Of a DNA stretch of 64,000 nt, positions 1 through 8,710 are shown piece by piece (the first letter of the stretch is position 1; the number at the start of each line of letters is the position of its first letter). Source of the DNA: Bradyrhizobium sp. 190 (lineage in GTDB: Bacteria > Pseudomonadota > Alphaproteobacteria > Rhizobiales > Xanthobacteraceae); NCBI RefSeq assembly GCF_023073415.1, contig NZ_JADPJL010000012.1:62001-126000 (forward strand), given 5' to 3'. The notes below the pieces were generated by a model, which did no database searches, was not told where the DNA came from, and worked only from the letters and a program-made list of their open reading frames with translations. A program made the translations under genes and the position numbers.

Positions 1-2809
1 AGGCATCGCCGAGCCAATGGTTCTTCTCGGCCGAGATCGCGTTGGCGGTGTCGGAGAAGGTGGCGGTGCCCTTGTCGGCGGCGACGACGAGGTAGGGGTC
101 GTCGCCGTCATGGCGCACGATGGATTCGGGCGGCACGACGATGTCGCCGTCGAGATTGTCGGTGATTTCGAGCAGCGAGCGAATGAAGATGCGATAGGCT
201 TCGGTGCCTTCCGCGAGCCAGGCGTCGCGATTGGAAGGTGGCGGCAGGCGCTTGGGCACGAAGCCGCCCTTGGCGCCGACCGGCACGATCACGGCGTTCT
301 TGACCTGCTGCGCCTTCACCAGGCCGAGGATCTCGGTGCGGAAATCCTGCGGCCGGTCGGACCAGCGCAAGCCACCGCGCGCAACCTTGCCGAAGCGCAG
401 GTGAATACCTTCCACACGAGGTGAATAGACGAAGATCTCGTAGAGCGGTCGTGGAGCCGGCAGGTCGTCGATCCGGCGCGCGTCGAACTTGAAGGAGATC
501 ACCGGACGCGGATGTCCATCCTCGCCGATCTGCCACAGATTGGTGCGGATGGTTGCCTGCACCAGATTGGTGAAGCGGCGCAGGATGCGGTCTTCATCGA
601 GCGAGGCCACGGATTTGAGCTGCTCCTCGATCTCGGCAAGCAGGGCCGTCTCGCGCGCCGAGCGCTCGGCATCCGTCAAGGCGAGGCGTGGATCGAGGCG
701 GGTCTGGAATAGCGCGACGAGGCTGGCCGTGATCGCGGCGTTCTTGCGCAAGGTCTCCCACATATAGTCCTGGCTGAACGGAGCGCGGATCTGGTGCAGG
801 TAGCGCGACAGCGCCCGGATGGCCGAGACTTCCCGCCAGCCCAGGGCGGTGCGCAGGATCAGGGCGTTATATCCATCGGATTCGGCGCGATCGCGGACCA
901 CCGCCATGATCGAGGCTTCCAGGCGATGGCTGAATTCCGGGCTGATCGCAATCGGCTGGCCGTCGCTGGTCTCGATCGTCATGTCGTGGAGCCAGACCGG
1001 CGCCGGCCTGGTGCCAGGCACGATTTGATAGGTGCGTTCGTTGACCACGCGCAGGCCATGATTCTCGATCACCGGTACGCGGTAGGATAACGACAGCGGT
1101 GCCGCGTCCGAGAACACCTTCAGGCCGAAGCGCCTGGGATCGTCCTCGCCCTCGAAGCGGTAAACCGAAATCGTCACCGGGCGGGCCGGCGTGAGCTTTT
1201 CGACGGTCGTGATATCGGCGATCGCCTGTTCCGTCGTGAAGATCTCGGTATAGCCGCCGCTAAAGGCCTGGGCGTATCGGTTGGTGAGCATGCGCGCCCG
1301 CATGCCATCGGTCGATGCCGTGAGCGCGGCCCTCAGCCTGTCGGCCCAGGTCGCGGCAATGGCGCTGATCCCGGCTTCAAGGGTGGCGCGTTCGACGACG
1401 GGAGTTTTGCCTTCATAGCGCCCGATGATGAAGTGGACGCGGGCAAGCGCCCCTTCAGGGAATGATACGTAGGATGCAGCCAAGGTCCCCTTGTAGGCCT
1501 GCGCCAGGAAGGCTCCGACGCGTGTGCGGACGTCAGTGTCGTATTTCTCACGCGGAATGAAGGTGAGGATGGAGACGAAGCGATCAAACTTGTCCACCCG
1601 CGCCAGCGCCCGGACGCGGGGGCGCTCGTAGAGGATCAGGATCTCTATGACGAAATTGTTGAGAGTGTCGATGTCGATCTGGAACAGTTCGTCACGCGGA
1701 TATTCTTCGAGAATATGCATGAGCGCTTTGCCGGAATGGCCGCTCGGGTCGAAGCCCGCGCGCTGCAGCACGCCCGAAATCTTGTGGCGGACATAAGGGA
1801 TCTGTCGTACCGAGCGGGTATAGGCGCCTGACGTGAAAAGGCCGACGACGCGCAATTCGCCCTCGAGCCGGCCGTCGGGCGTATAGAGCTTGATGCCCAC
1901 ATAATCCATCCGGATGCGGCGATGAACGCGGCTGGAGACATTGGCCTTGATGACGATCAGCAGGGCCGGCTCGCGCATGAAGTCGCGAATTTCCGGCGTC
2001 ATCATCACCATTTCGCTGCCGCGGCGCAGGACCTTCACATCGGGATCGCGCAAGATGCCGAGGCCTTCGCCGGTCGTGATGTCGTCGGACGCATCGCGGT
2101 CGGGCGAGAAGCGATATTCGCGCACGCCCAGGAAGGTGAAATTGTCCGCGCAGAGCCATTGCAGGAACTGGTTGGCTTCGGCGACCTCGTCGATCGGCAG
2201 CGGCGGCGGATTGGAAGAGAAAGTCTTGATCGCTTCTTCGACGCGGTCGCGCATGGCGCGCCAGTCGGTGACGCAGGCGCGGACGTCGTTCAATGTCCTG
2301 GTGAGGCCGTCGATCAGCTTCTGGCGATCGGCATCGGCGTCCAGGCGGGCGATGTGGAGGTGAATAAGGCTTTCGCGCGTGCCCTTTGCTCCCTCGGGCA
2401 GTGTTTCGCCGTAGAAGCGCAGCAGCTTGCCCTGGTCATCGCGCTCCACGGCGTTGATCGGGTGAGCGACGAGGGTGACTTCGATGCCCTGTTCGGCCAG
2501 CTCCGCCATGGTGGAATCGAACAGGAAAGGCATGTTGTCGTTGAGAATTTCGAGCACGGAAATCTCGCGCCCGTTGGGCAACATCGGGTTGATGATTCGG
2601 ATATCGGCTTTGCCTGCCGTGCGCCGCTGCACGTGTTCCCAGGCTTGCTCCGCCAGGAGGGCAAGCGAGGCGGCATCGTAATTGGCGAGGTCCTCAATAT
2701 TGGTGTAGCCGAACAAAGGCTCGGCAAAGGCCCGGGGGCTCTTACCCGGCTGCACGTTGCCCGCTGCATCCCGGATCAGGGTTGCCCGGGCTTTGTCGTC
2801 ACGCGCCAT
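1..2809 (-). CDS. NAD-specific glutamate dehydrogenase, large (about 180 kDa) type, 5' part
   Basis: The minus-strand frame is open from ATG at 2809 to the left edge, giving 936 residues with no stop, so the C-terminal part lies outside the window. It begins MARDDKARATLIRDA and has an excellent ribosome site (GGAGG, five bases before ATG). Family members are about 1600 residues, oxidise glutamate to 2-oxoglutarate plus ammonia with NAD+, and carry long regulatory N-terminal domains before the catalytic core. Towards the edge the core signature is readable: GLRWSDRPQDFRTEILGL, then QVKNAVIVPVGAKGGFVPK. The role is glutamate catabolism in the cytoplasm. The family call is firm; the missing catalytic half cannot be checked here. 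Confidence 0.95.
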   Translation of the reverse strand, partial: MARDDKARATLIRDAAGNVQPGKSPRAFAEPLFGYTNIEDLANYDAASLALLAEQAWEHVQRRTAGKADIRIINPMLPNGREISVLEILNDNMPFLFDSTMAELAEQGIEVTLVAHPINAVERDDQGKLLRFYGETLPEGAKGTRESLIHLHIARLDADADRQKLIDGLTRTLNDVRACVTDWRAMRDRVEEAIKTFSSNPPPLPIDEVAEANQFLQWLCADNFTFLGVREYRFSPDRDASDDITTGEGLGILRDPDVKVLRRGSEMVMMTPEIRDFMREPALLIVIKANVSSRVHRRIRMDYVGIKLYTPDGRLEGELRVVGLFTSGAYTRSVRQIPYVRHKISGVLQRAGFDPSGHSGKALMHILEEYPRDELFQIDIDTLNNFVIEILILYERPRVRALARVDKFDRFVSILTFIPREKYDTDVRTRVGAFLAQAYKGTLAASYVSFPEGALARVHFIIGRYEGKTPVVERATLEAGISAIAATWADRLRAALTASTDGMRARMLTNRYAQAFSGGYTEIFTTEQAIADITTVEKLTPARPVTISVYRFEGEDDPRRFGLKVFSDAAPLSLSYRVPVIENHGLRVVNERTYQIVPGTRPAPVWLHDMTIETSDGQPIAISPEFSHRLEASIMAVVRDRAESDGYNALILRTALGWREVSAIRALSRYLHQIRAPFSQDYMWETLRKNAAITASLVALFQTRLDPRLALTDAERSARETALLAEIEEQLKSVASLDEDRILRRFTNLVQATIRTNLWQIGEDGHPRPVISFKFDARRIDDLPAPRPLYEIFVYSPRVEGIHLRFGKVARGGLRWSDRPQDFRTEILGLVKAQQVKNAVIVPVGAKGGFVPKRLPPPSNRDAWLAEGTEAYRIFIRSLLEITDNLDGDIVVPPESIVRHDGDDPYLVVAADKGTATFSDTANAISAEKNHWLGDA

Positions 2810-3146
2810 AATGTCCTCCATTTGCCGCGCCGTCCGACCGAAGCCGCGATCATCAGCTTGATTCTGGAGTGCATCGCTTCGAACGCCGCGATCGAGTGCG
2901 TACGCGAAATCCTCGGTTTCGAAGCTTCGACGGCTGCCGACGACAATACTACGATCCCAGACCGAAAGGGGCACGCTGTCGTGAGGCGTGCTGAAATTCC
3001 CTCCGGCCGCGCGTGAGGCCGATGTCGACGCCGACGACCGTCGAACCATTGTGGATGGAAAAATCACAAGCAATATCAATTGTATATGAGTTCGCGGTTT
3101 TTATTCTGAACGGCGCGCCATTTTCTGATCCGGCATCTGCCATCGC
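2810..3146. other. Intergenic stretch upstream of glutamate dehydrogenase
   Basis: This 337-base stretch should hold the promoter of the minus-strand glutamate dehydrogenase gene. Short open frames exist on both strands, but their composition is arginine/serine-rich and low in family-like character, so no gene is called. The part around 3060-3120 is AT-richer than its surroundings, as expected for a promoter region, but no convincing -35/-10 pair was picked out. Confidence 0.3.
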
Positions 3147-3617
3147 TCATAGTGCCAGCGCATCGGGCTCAAGCTTCACGAAGGTGAAGCGCGCCACTTC
3201 GCCGATCCATCGCTGGCATTCCGAGATCGCGGGCAACGGTAGGTCCGACGGAACAAGGACCCCGTGGTCGGACAGCAGCCTGTAAAGGGACGTGTCCGGA
3301 GCTGAATCGAGGATGCGCTCTCGAAGCTTAGGCCAGTGCACAGGTTCGCTGGACGCGGCGGCAAGCAGCGTCGCGATCGCAGCGGCAGCGTCTCCATTCG
3401 TCTCAAGCGTGGCCACGTCCATTTCCGGCAAGCTCGCGCGGAGCAGCAAGTAGGATCGAGCGAACCTTTAGAGCCGCCGAGGTGTCTCGCCAGCGATCCT
3501 CGCCGCGTTGACGAGGCCTTGAACCTCTGAGCTCTGGAGCGTAACCGATCTCAGGCTCGGAAGCGGTAGAACGGTCGCTTCGGCAATTGTGATACGGCCA
3601 GTGCCGGGCACTCTCCG
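3147..3617 (-). pseudogene. Unrecognised gene remnant with internal stop
   Basis: One minus-strand frame reads protein-like on both sides of a TAA at 3468-3470. Upstream it gives ITIAEATVLPLPSLRSVTLQ and beyond; after the stop it continues in the same frame with LPEMDVATLETNGDAAAAIA and runs to 3147. The downstream part alone is a 100-residue open frame with a TTG start at 3449. Residue use (Ala, Leu, Glu, Asp, few Cys) is that of a real protein rather than a shadow frame. No family was recognised. It could be a decayed gene or a short intact gene from 3449; the remnant reading is an inference. Confidence 0.3.
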
Positions 3618-3736
3618 CGTTGAGGGAGAAGCCCTTCGCGGACCAACTGCGGGGCACCGTTCGGGTCAAATGGACAGTCCACAAGTCAAACGACGACGCG
3701 GTTCTGACATTCACTCCCACCGCAGAACTTCGTGCG

Positions 3737-5056
3737 CTAGACCCGCGTAACCGTATCCCGTCTGATCTGACTGACGTTGAGGGCACCTGCCTGGCGCATG
3801 ATCGTGATGAACTCATCGTCCAGAATCTGGAGAACGCGGTCCACGCCGGTTTCGCCAAATGAGGCAAGACCCCATACATAGGGCCGGCCAATGCCGACGG
3901 CCGCTGCACCGACGGCGAGTGCCTTCAGGACATCGGTACCGCGACGCACGCCGCCGTCAATGAGAACTGGAATGCGGCCGTTTACCGCGTCCACGATCTC
4001 AGCCAGAACACCAATAGTCGCCTGTCCGCTCTCCTCGGCACGCCCGCCATGATTGGAAACCAGAAGGCCGTCTACGCCGTGACGCAGTGCCTCCTTGGCG
4101 TCTTCGCCGGTCACAATGCCTTTCAGCAAGAGCTTGCCTTTGACAATCTTGCGCAGCCGATCGACGAAGCCCCACGTCATGCCGGTGCCGTAAAGGTTCG
4201 TCACCTTTGAAACGTCGATGCCGGCGAAATTGGCCTTGCGGCTGACCTCATTTGCAAAGCCCGGCGTGTGACAGCCCGAACAGTCGCGCTGATCCTGACG
4301 CCGCATACGGAACAGATCCTCAGTGTTGCGGCCGCCCTGCCGATCGACGGTCAGAACTATTGCCGGACAACCAACAGCTTCGGCGCAGCTCACCAGTGTT
4401 TGCGTTACGGTCCAATCGTCTGTCGGATAAAGTTGGAACCAGACTGGCGAGCCGTGCGCCTTGCCCACATCGACGATGTTCGCGTTATCGACTGTTGAGA
4501 GGATCATCTGGTGTCCGCGCTTGCCGGCAGCGCGCGCCGCGGTGACCCCCGCCTCCGGATCGTAGGCGCCAAGACTGCTGACTGGACAGAGAAAAATAGG
4601 GCTACGCCAAGTTTCTCCGAAAATTTTCACGCTAGTATCTGCCTTGCGTGTGTCGATCAGCCGTTTCGCGCGAATCTTGTAACTGGCGTATGCGGTATGG
4701 TTGATATCGCGTGTTACGTCGCCGTCCACTCCGCTTTCCAGATAGCCCCAATGTGCCGGTGCGTCCTGGGCCAGCACAGCTTTCTTTGCCGCTGGCTCGA
4801 ACTCGAACACATTCAGTGCATCCCCCGGTGCAGTGATGATCCCGTCTGGACCAAGTGCCCGGCTCGAGCCGCGCAGCACATCATAGCTTTGCGCCAGCGC
4901 GCGATCCGACCCGGAAACTAGAACCGATGCAATAGCGGTGGTGACCGTCGGAGTCGCGACAAGCGGGCTGGCTGCCAGAAAATTCAGGAATTTGCGACGT
5001 GCGATCATTCCGCGTTCCGAAATCTTGGGCGGATTAGGGGGCGTCGGCTCTTCCAT
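3737..5056 (-). CDS. FMN-dependent alpha-hydroxy-acid oxidase/dehydrogenase with Tat-type signal
   Basis: 439 residues in the lactate dehydrogenase (LldD)/glycolate oxidase family, which oxidise 2-hydroxy acids to 2-oxo acids using FMN. The C-terminal half carries the family signature VSNHGGR with the catalytic His, and the FMN-phosphate region LIDGGVRRGTDVLKALAVGA. The N-terminus is unusual for the family: about 17 polar residues, then ARRKFLNFLAASPLVATPT and a hydrophobic stretch ending in ALAQ, which looks like a twin-arginine signal with a signal-peptidase site near residue 56. That suggests folding with FMN in the cytoplasm and export to the periplasm. An upstream GGAGG lies eight bases before ATG. 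It stands alone, with debris on both sides. Substrate is not determinable; lactate is one possibility. Confidence 0.88.
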   Translation of the reverse strand: MEEPTPPNPPKISERGMIARRKFLNFLAASPLVATPTVTTAIASVLVSGSDRALAQSYDVLRGSSRALGPDGIITAPGDALNVFEFEPAAKKAVLAQDAPAHWGYLESGVDGDVTRDINHTAYASYKIRAKRLIDTRKADTSVKIFGETWRSPIFLCPVSSLGAYDPEAGVTAARAAGKRGHQMILSTVDNANIVDVGKAHGSPVWFQLYPTDDWTVTQTLVSCAEAVGCPAIVLTVDRQGGRNTEDLFRMRRQDQRDCSGCHTPGFANEVSRKANFAGIDVSKVTNLYGTGMTWGFVDRLRKIVKGKLLLKGIVTGEDAKEALRHGVDGLLVSNHGGRAEESGQATIGVLAEIVDAVNGRIPVLIDGGVRRGTDVLKALAVGAAAVGIGRPYVWGLASFGETGVDRVLQILDDEFITIMRQAGALNVSQIRRDTVTRV

Positions 5057-5861
5057 GGAGGTCCTCCGTGATCAATGTAGTTCAAGACAGCGACCCGGCT
5101 AGGCCGATCGTGACAAGGACGAAGTGTAGGTCAAAGCGAAACGGATACAGATTGCGACATCGGATGGCGCGGTATGTTTGCAAGGGGTTTCTCTCACGTT
5201 CCCTTCCTAGCCTGGTCATCCGTTTCCGTCGTCAACGATTGATACCAAGACCGCCTCCTCAATGCTCGTCCTGACGAGACCATCTAGCAAGGCCGCGCAA
5301 TCGCGACTATCTACCCGGTGAGCGTGGAAACCCTATCCGTTCGTATAGTGGCGGATCGTCAATGTGCTGCCAGAAATTCCGGCGTAGCAAGCAAATAGGG
5401 GTGATGGGCGTGGCTGTCAGCAAATGATCGCTAACGATGCGGCGTCTGACACCGTCGCCTTTCGTTCGTCGTAGCTGCACCCTTCCTGGCAGGGATCAAG
5501 ATTCCTTTGTCGAGATTGACGAAATCGCGCCGCACGACTGTAATGCGACGGCCAAAACGTCGATAGCTCAGCTTGGTTGATGCGAGCCACCGAGACTTTC
5601 CCGTGCCTCGGCCTAGGCTGGCGCTTTAGTATCGGCGTTCAAGGGGATGCCGTTGATGTGCTTAAGTTATCGCGCACCAAAAGTACCTGAGCGCGCTGAA
5701 CCACTCCATGGGCCAAACCGCCGCTAGAGCGGTGGGCAGGATTATCCGTCTAGGCATCGATTGCATCTCATGGATTTCCATGAGATGCGGCGGGCAAATG
5801 CCGCGGCTAGGGTAGCGTGTGTTCGCCCGCCCCGATATCGATGGCAGTGCAAAACGAAGCA
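5057..5861. other. Gene-poor 0.8 kb stretch
   Basis: Between the hydroxy-acid oxidase and the beta-lactamase-family fragment no convincing coding sequence was found on either strand. Base composition is less GC-biased than the neighbours and open frames are short and arginine/serine-rich. The only clear structure is the 26-base palindrome at 5763-5788, listed separately. The region looks like decayed DNA. Confidence 0.4.
5763..5788. repeat. Perfect 26-base palindrome (hairpin)
   Basis: Two 12-base arms (GCATCTCATGGA and its exact complement) are separated by only TT. With such a short loop it could form a cruciform or act as a dyad binding site; no T-run follows, so it is not a typical terminator. 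It lies in gene-poor DNA just downstream of the beta-lactamase-family fragment. Confidence 0.6.
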
Positions 5862-6065
5862 CTAAGTCCTCTGACTGTCGAAGCGCCGGAGGCATAGCTG
5901 CTGCTCGATATTGAGCAGAGCGCAGATGTGCGTCCACACATGCCGAATCGTAATAGTCTCCTTACCCGCACCGCCAAATTCCGGTAGATGCACTTTGACG
6001 GGATCATCGAGATCGACGAGGCCCTCTTGCCAAATGCGAGCAAAATGGATCGACGTGGCGATTTT
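5862..6065 (-). pseudogene. Fragment of a serine beta-lactamase-family (class C/EstB-like) hydrolase
   Basis: The minus strand from about 6065 reads KIATSIHFARIWQEGLVDLD, then DPVKVHLPEFGGAGKETITI, then RHVWTHICALLN, and stops at 5862. This matches the stretch that follows the SxxK active site in serine beta-lactamase-like esterases (helix, 'EEG.ldLDDPV..ylPEF', '.TIRHLLTH'). The SxxK itself is not in the same frame: an in-frame stop lies just upstream. The rest of the roughly 400-residue protein is missing on both sides, so this is a decayed fragment. The assignment rests on recall of the family pattern. Confidence 0.55.
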
Positions 6066-6179
6066 CGAACACTAACGCCAAGCGCGTAGTCGTGAAAATC
6101 TCGCGTGGCCGGTCGCGTGACTTGAGCATCCCCTGAGGCTATTCCATATGAAGTCCTGGGAACGGTGTTTGGAAACTTG

Positions 6180-7427
6180 ATGTCGGAAGAAAATGCGGAT
6201 GTCGTGGTGCTCGGCGCGGGCATTGTCGGCGTATCAACAGCCTATGCCGCGCGGCAGCGCGGGATGTCGGTCGTCCTCGTCGACCGGCTCGAGCCGGGCA
6301 GCGAGACCTCTTATGGCAATGCCGGCATTATCAGCAGCGGCTCGATATCGCCGCTCAACAATCCGTCGCTGTGGAAGGCGCTGCCGAAATACCTGACCAA
6401 CCGCCACGCCGCCTTGCGCTGGAATCCTCTCTGGGCGGTCCAGAACGCGGGATGGGTCGCGCGCTTTCTGGCCGATTCGGCTGCGTCGCGTTTCAGGCCG
6501 CGGGCAAGCGCCCTGCACGGATTGATCGGCGCATCGGCAAAACTGCACCGGGAATGGATCGTGAAAGCGGAGGCGGGGCATCGCATCCGTGAAACCGGCT
6601 GGCTGAGGGCGTGGCGGAGCGATGCGGTTGCATCAGCGAAGGACGAGCAGGCCCTGCTGGCCGAATACGGCATCGCCAGCGAATTGCTAGACCGCCAGGC
6701 CATCTCCGCGCTCGAGCCCGGCATCGTGCCTGTCTATAAAGTGGGCCTGCTGCATACGGAGACCGCCTCGGTCGACTCGCCGGGCGCGGTGGTCAAGGCC
6801 TATGCACGGATGTTCGCTCGTGCCGGTGGCGATGTCAGGCAGGCGGACGTCAAGGCGATCGTGCCCAACGGCGATCGCTGGCGCGTGGTGCTGGCCGATG
6901 GCGAGATTTCGGCGCGCCATGTCGTGGTCGCGCTGGGACCATGGTCCGCCGATATCTTGCGGCCGCTCGGCTACCGCGTTCCGCTCGCCTCCGAACGCGG
7001 CTACCATCGCGAATTCAAACCGAACCCGGCACGTCCGTTGCAGCGTCCGATCTATGACATCGACGGCAGTTTCATCATGACCCCGATGGAGCAGGGCATC
7101 CGTGTCACCTCAGGCGTCGAACTCACCGGCCGCGATGCGCCGTCCTCGTTCGCCCAACTCGATCAGGTCGTTCCGCTGGCGCGTGGCGTGGTCGAATTCG
7201 GCGATGCCGTCGGCGATATCTGGCGCGGGGCGCGGCCGACGCTGCCTGACAGTTTGCCGATGATAGGTGCGGCGCCCCGGCATGCCGGGCTTTGGCTTGC
7301 TTTCGGCAACCAGCACATCGGCTTCACGACAGGTCCCGCGACCGGCGCCGCCATTGCCGCCATGATCGACGGTGTGCCGCCGCCTTTCGACGTCGCGCCG
7401 TTCGCGCCGGGTCGCTACATTTCATGA
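6180..7427 (+). CDS. FAD-dependent amine/D-amino-acid oxidoreductase (DadA-like)
   Basis: 415 residues from ATG 6180 (MSEENADVVVLGAGIVGVST); an in-frame GTG at 6165 would add five residues. The Rossmann FAD motif GAGIVG sits at residues 12-17, followed by VVLVDRLEPGSETSYGNAG, the pattern of the DAO/DadA family. The C-terminus has the second FAD-contacting segment (WRGARPTLPDSLPMIGAAP, then GNQHIGFTTGPATG). These enzymes deaminate D-amino acids or related amines to 2-oxo acids and ammonia, feeding electrons to the respiratory chain. It lies 365 bases upstream of a peptide-type ABC importer, suggesting amino-acid or peptide catabolism. The true substrate is unknown. Confidence 0.88.
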   Translation: MSEENADVVVLGAGIVGVSTAYAARQRGMSVVLVDRLEPGSETSYGNAGIISSGSISPLNNPSLWKALPKYLTNRHAALRWNPLWAVQNAGWVARFLADSAASRFRPRASALHGLIGASAKLHREWIVKAEAGHRIRETGWLRAWRSDAVASAKDEQALLAEYGIASELLDRQAISALEPGIVPVYKVGLLHTETASVDSPGAVVKAYARMFARAGGDVRQADVKAIVPNGDRWRVVLADGEISARHVVVALGPWSADILRPLGYRVPLASERGYHREFKPNPARPLQRPIYDIDGSFIMTPMEQGIRVTSGVELTGRDAPSSFAQLDQVVPLARGVVEFGDAVGDIWRGARPTLPDSLPMIGAAPRHAGLWLAFGNQHIGFTTGPATGAAIAAMIDGVPPPFDVAPFAPGRYIS

Positions 7428-7792
7428 TCTGCGCACCGCAACAGGGATGCTGCGGTAGGCTGGAGCTTGTCGGCTTCGATCGCTGGAAAAATGGGCGTCG
7501 AGCCTTGCAAAGGTCAGGCAGGAGGACGCCGAAACCATGCGGCGTCTTGAGCTTCGGACTCCATCCCCAATTTGGTCCGGGAATGGCCCAAATTCTTAAT
7601 CAAGGAGGGTCGGGAGATTACATTCTGCGTTGGCACGCACATTGCAATCATCGCAATCGGGGTTGTCGCGGTGGGTAATCGTCGCAATCGCCAACTCTCT
7701 CTTGCATGGGACAATAGTTTGGTGACACCGTTGCGCTCGCTTCGTCGACCCGAAAATGCGCCTCCGTGCGGGTCGGCGCTGGAGCTTTGTAG
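7428..7792. other. Intergenic region with importer leader
   Basis: The 365 bases between the FAD oxidoreductase and the importer carry no supported gene. They hold the sigma-54 element at 7631-7646 and a leader of roughly 135 bases before the first permease start. Short repeated ATCGCAATC-like words occur just downstream of the -12 element; their meaning is unknown. Confidence 0.5.
7631..7646 (+). promoter_or_regulatory. Sigma-54 (RpoN) -24/-12 promoter
   Basis: The 16 bases TGGCACGCACATTGCA match the RpoN consensus TGGCAC-R-N4-TTGC-W at every fixed position, with the invariant GG and GC at correct spacing. It lies on the coding strand about 145 bases upstream of the first permease gene of the peptide importer. 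It implies activation by an enhancer-binding protein such as NtrC, and hence nitrogen control of the operon. No certain enhancer site was identified upstream. Confidence 0.75.
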
Positions 7793-8710
7793 ATGTTGCG
7801 TCTGATTGCCCGGCGTCTTGCCATCGGTGTGCTGGTCGCGCTCACCGTGATGACGCTCGCATTCCTGCTGACGCGGCTGTCTGGCGACCTCGCCATTTCG
7901 ATCGCCGGCCCGTCGGCGACGCAAGCCGACGTCGAAATCGTGCGCAAGGCCTATGGCCTCGATCGCCCGCTCTACGTCCAGTTCTTCGCCTGGACCGGCC
8001 GCGCCATGGTCGGCGATTTCGGCCAGAGCTATTTCTTCAAGGACAGCGTGGCGAACCTGATCCAGAAGCGCCTGCCGATCACGCTCACGCTCGGCCTCGT
8101 TGGCCTGAGCCTTGCGTTGGTCATCTCGATTCCACTCGGCATCCTGGCGGCGCTGCGCGAAAACACCTGGATCGATCGCAGCGTCACCCTGTTCACGATG
8201 GTCGGGCAGGCGGTGCCGAGCTTCTGGCTGGCGCTGATCCTGATGATCGTGCTCGGCCTGCAGCTCGGAGTGCTGCCGATCTCGGGCACCGGCACCTGGC
8301 AGCATTTTGTGATGCCGGGCATCGTGCTCGCCTTCACGGCGATCCCGGCGCTGACGCGGCTGACGCGCTCGGGGATGATCGAGGCGATGGCGTCGGATTA
8401 TATCCGCACCGCGCGCGCCAAAGGCCTGTCGCGGGCGCGCATCATCTTCAAGCACGCGCTGCGCAACGCCGCCATTCCGGTCGTGTCGATTGCCGCGGTC
8501 CAGCTCGGCTTCATGCTGGGCGGCTCGATCGTGATCGAGACGGTGTTCGCGCTGCATGGCGTTGGCTATCTCGGCTGGGAGAGCATCGCCAAGAATGATT
8601 TCCCCGTCGTGCAGGCGGTGGTGCTGGTGCTCGCCGTGTTCTATATCGGCCTCACGCTGCTGGCCGACATCCTCAATGCACTGCTCGATCCGAGGCTGCG
8701 GACGGGATGA
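7793..8710 (+). CDS. Peptide/nickel-type ABC transporter permease (DppB-like)
   Basis: 305 residues, the usual length for DppB/OppB permeases. It opens with a membrane helix (LAIGVLVALTVMTLAFLLTR), has the family's periplasmic GLDRPLYVQF segment, and further helices to the C-terminus. The cytoplasmic coupling (EAA) loop reads YIRTARAKGLSRARIIFKHA, the contact site for the ATPase subunits. It forms the inner-membrane channel with the next gene, which overlaps its stop codon by ATGA, so the two are translationally coupled. Likely driven by the sigma-54 promoter upstream. Confidence 0.93.
   Translation: MLRLIARRLAIGVLVALTVMTLAFLLTRLSGDLAISIAGPSATQADVEIVRKAYGLDRPLYVQFFAWTGRAMVGDFGQSYFFKDSVANLIQKRLPITLTLGLVGLSLALVISIPLGILAALRENTWIDRSVTLFTMVGQAVPSFWLALILMIVLGLQLGVLPISGTGTWQHFVMPGIVLAFTAIPALTRLTRSGMIEAMASDYIRTARAKGLSRARIIFKHALRNAAIPVVSIAAVQLGFMLGGSIVIETVFALHGVGYLGWESIAKNDFPVVQAVVLVLAVFYIGLTLLADILNALLDPRLRTG

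Noticed and set aside
1922-3016. 364-residue plus-strand open frame opposite glutamate dehydrogenase
   Set aside because: It is antisense to a clear family protein, rich in Arg, His, Gly and Ala, and has no family motif. It arises from the GC-rich codon pattern of the real gene.
7514-8557. 347-residue minus-strand frame opposite the first permease gene
   Set aside because: Arg/His/Gln-rich shadow of a well-defined permease; no start signal or motif.
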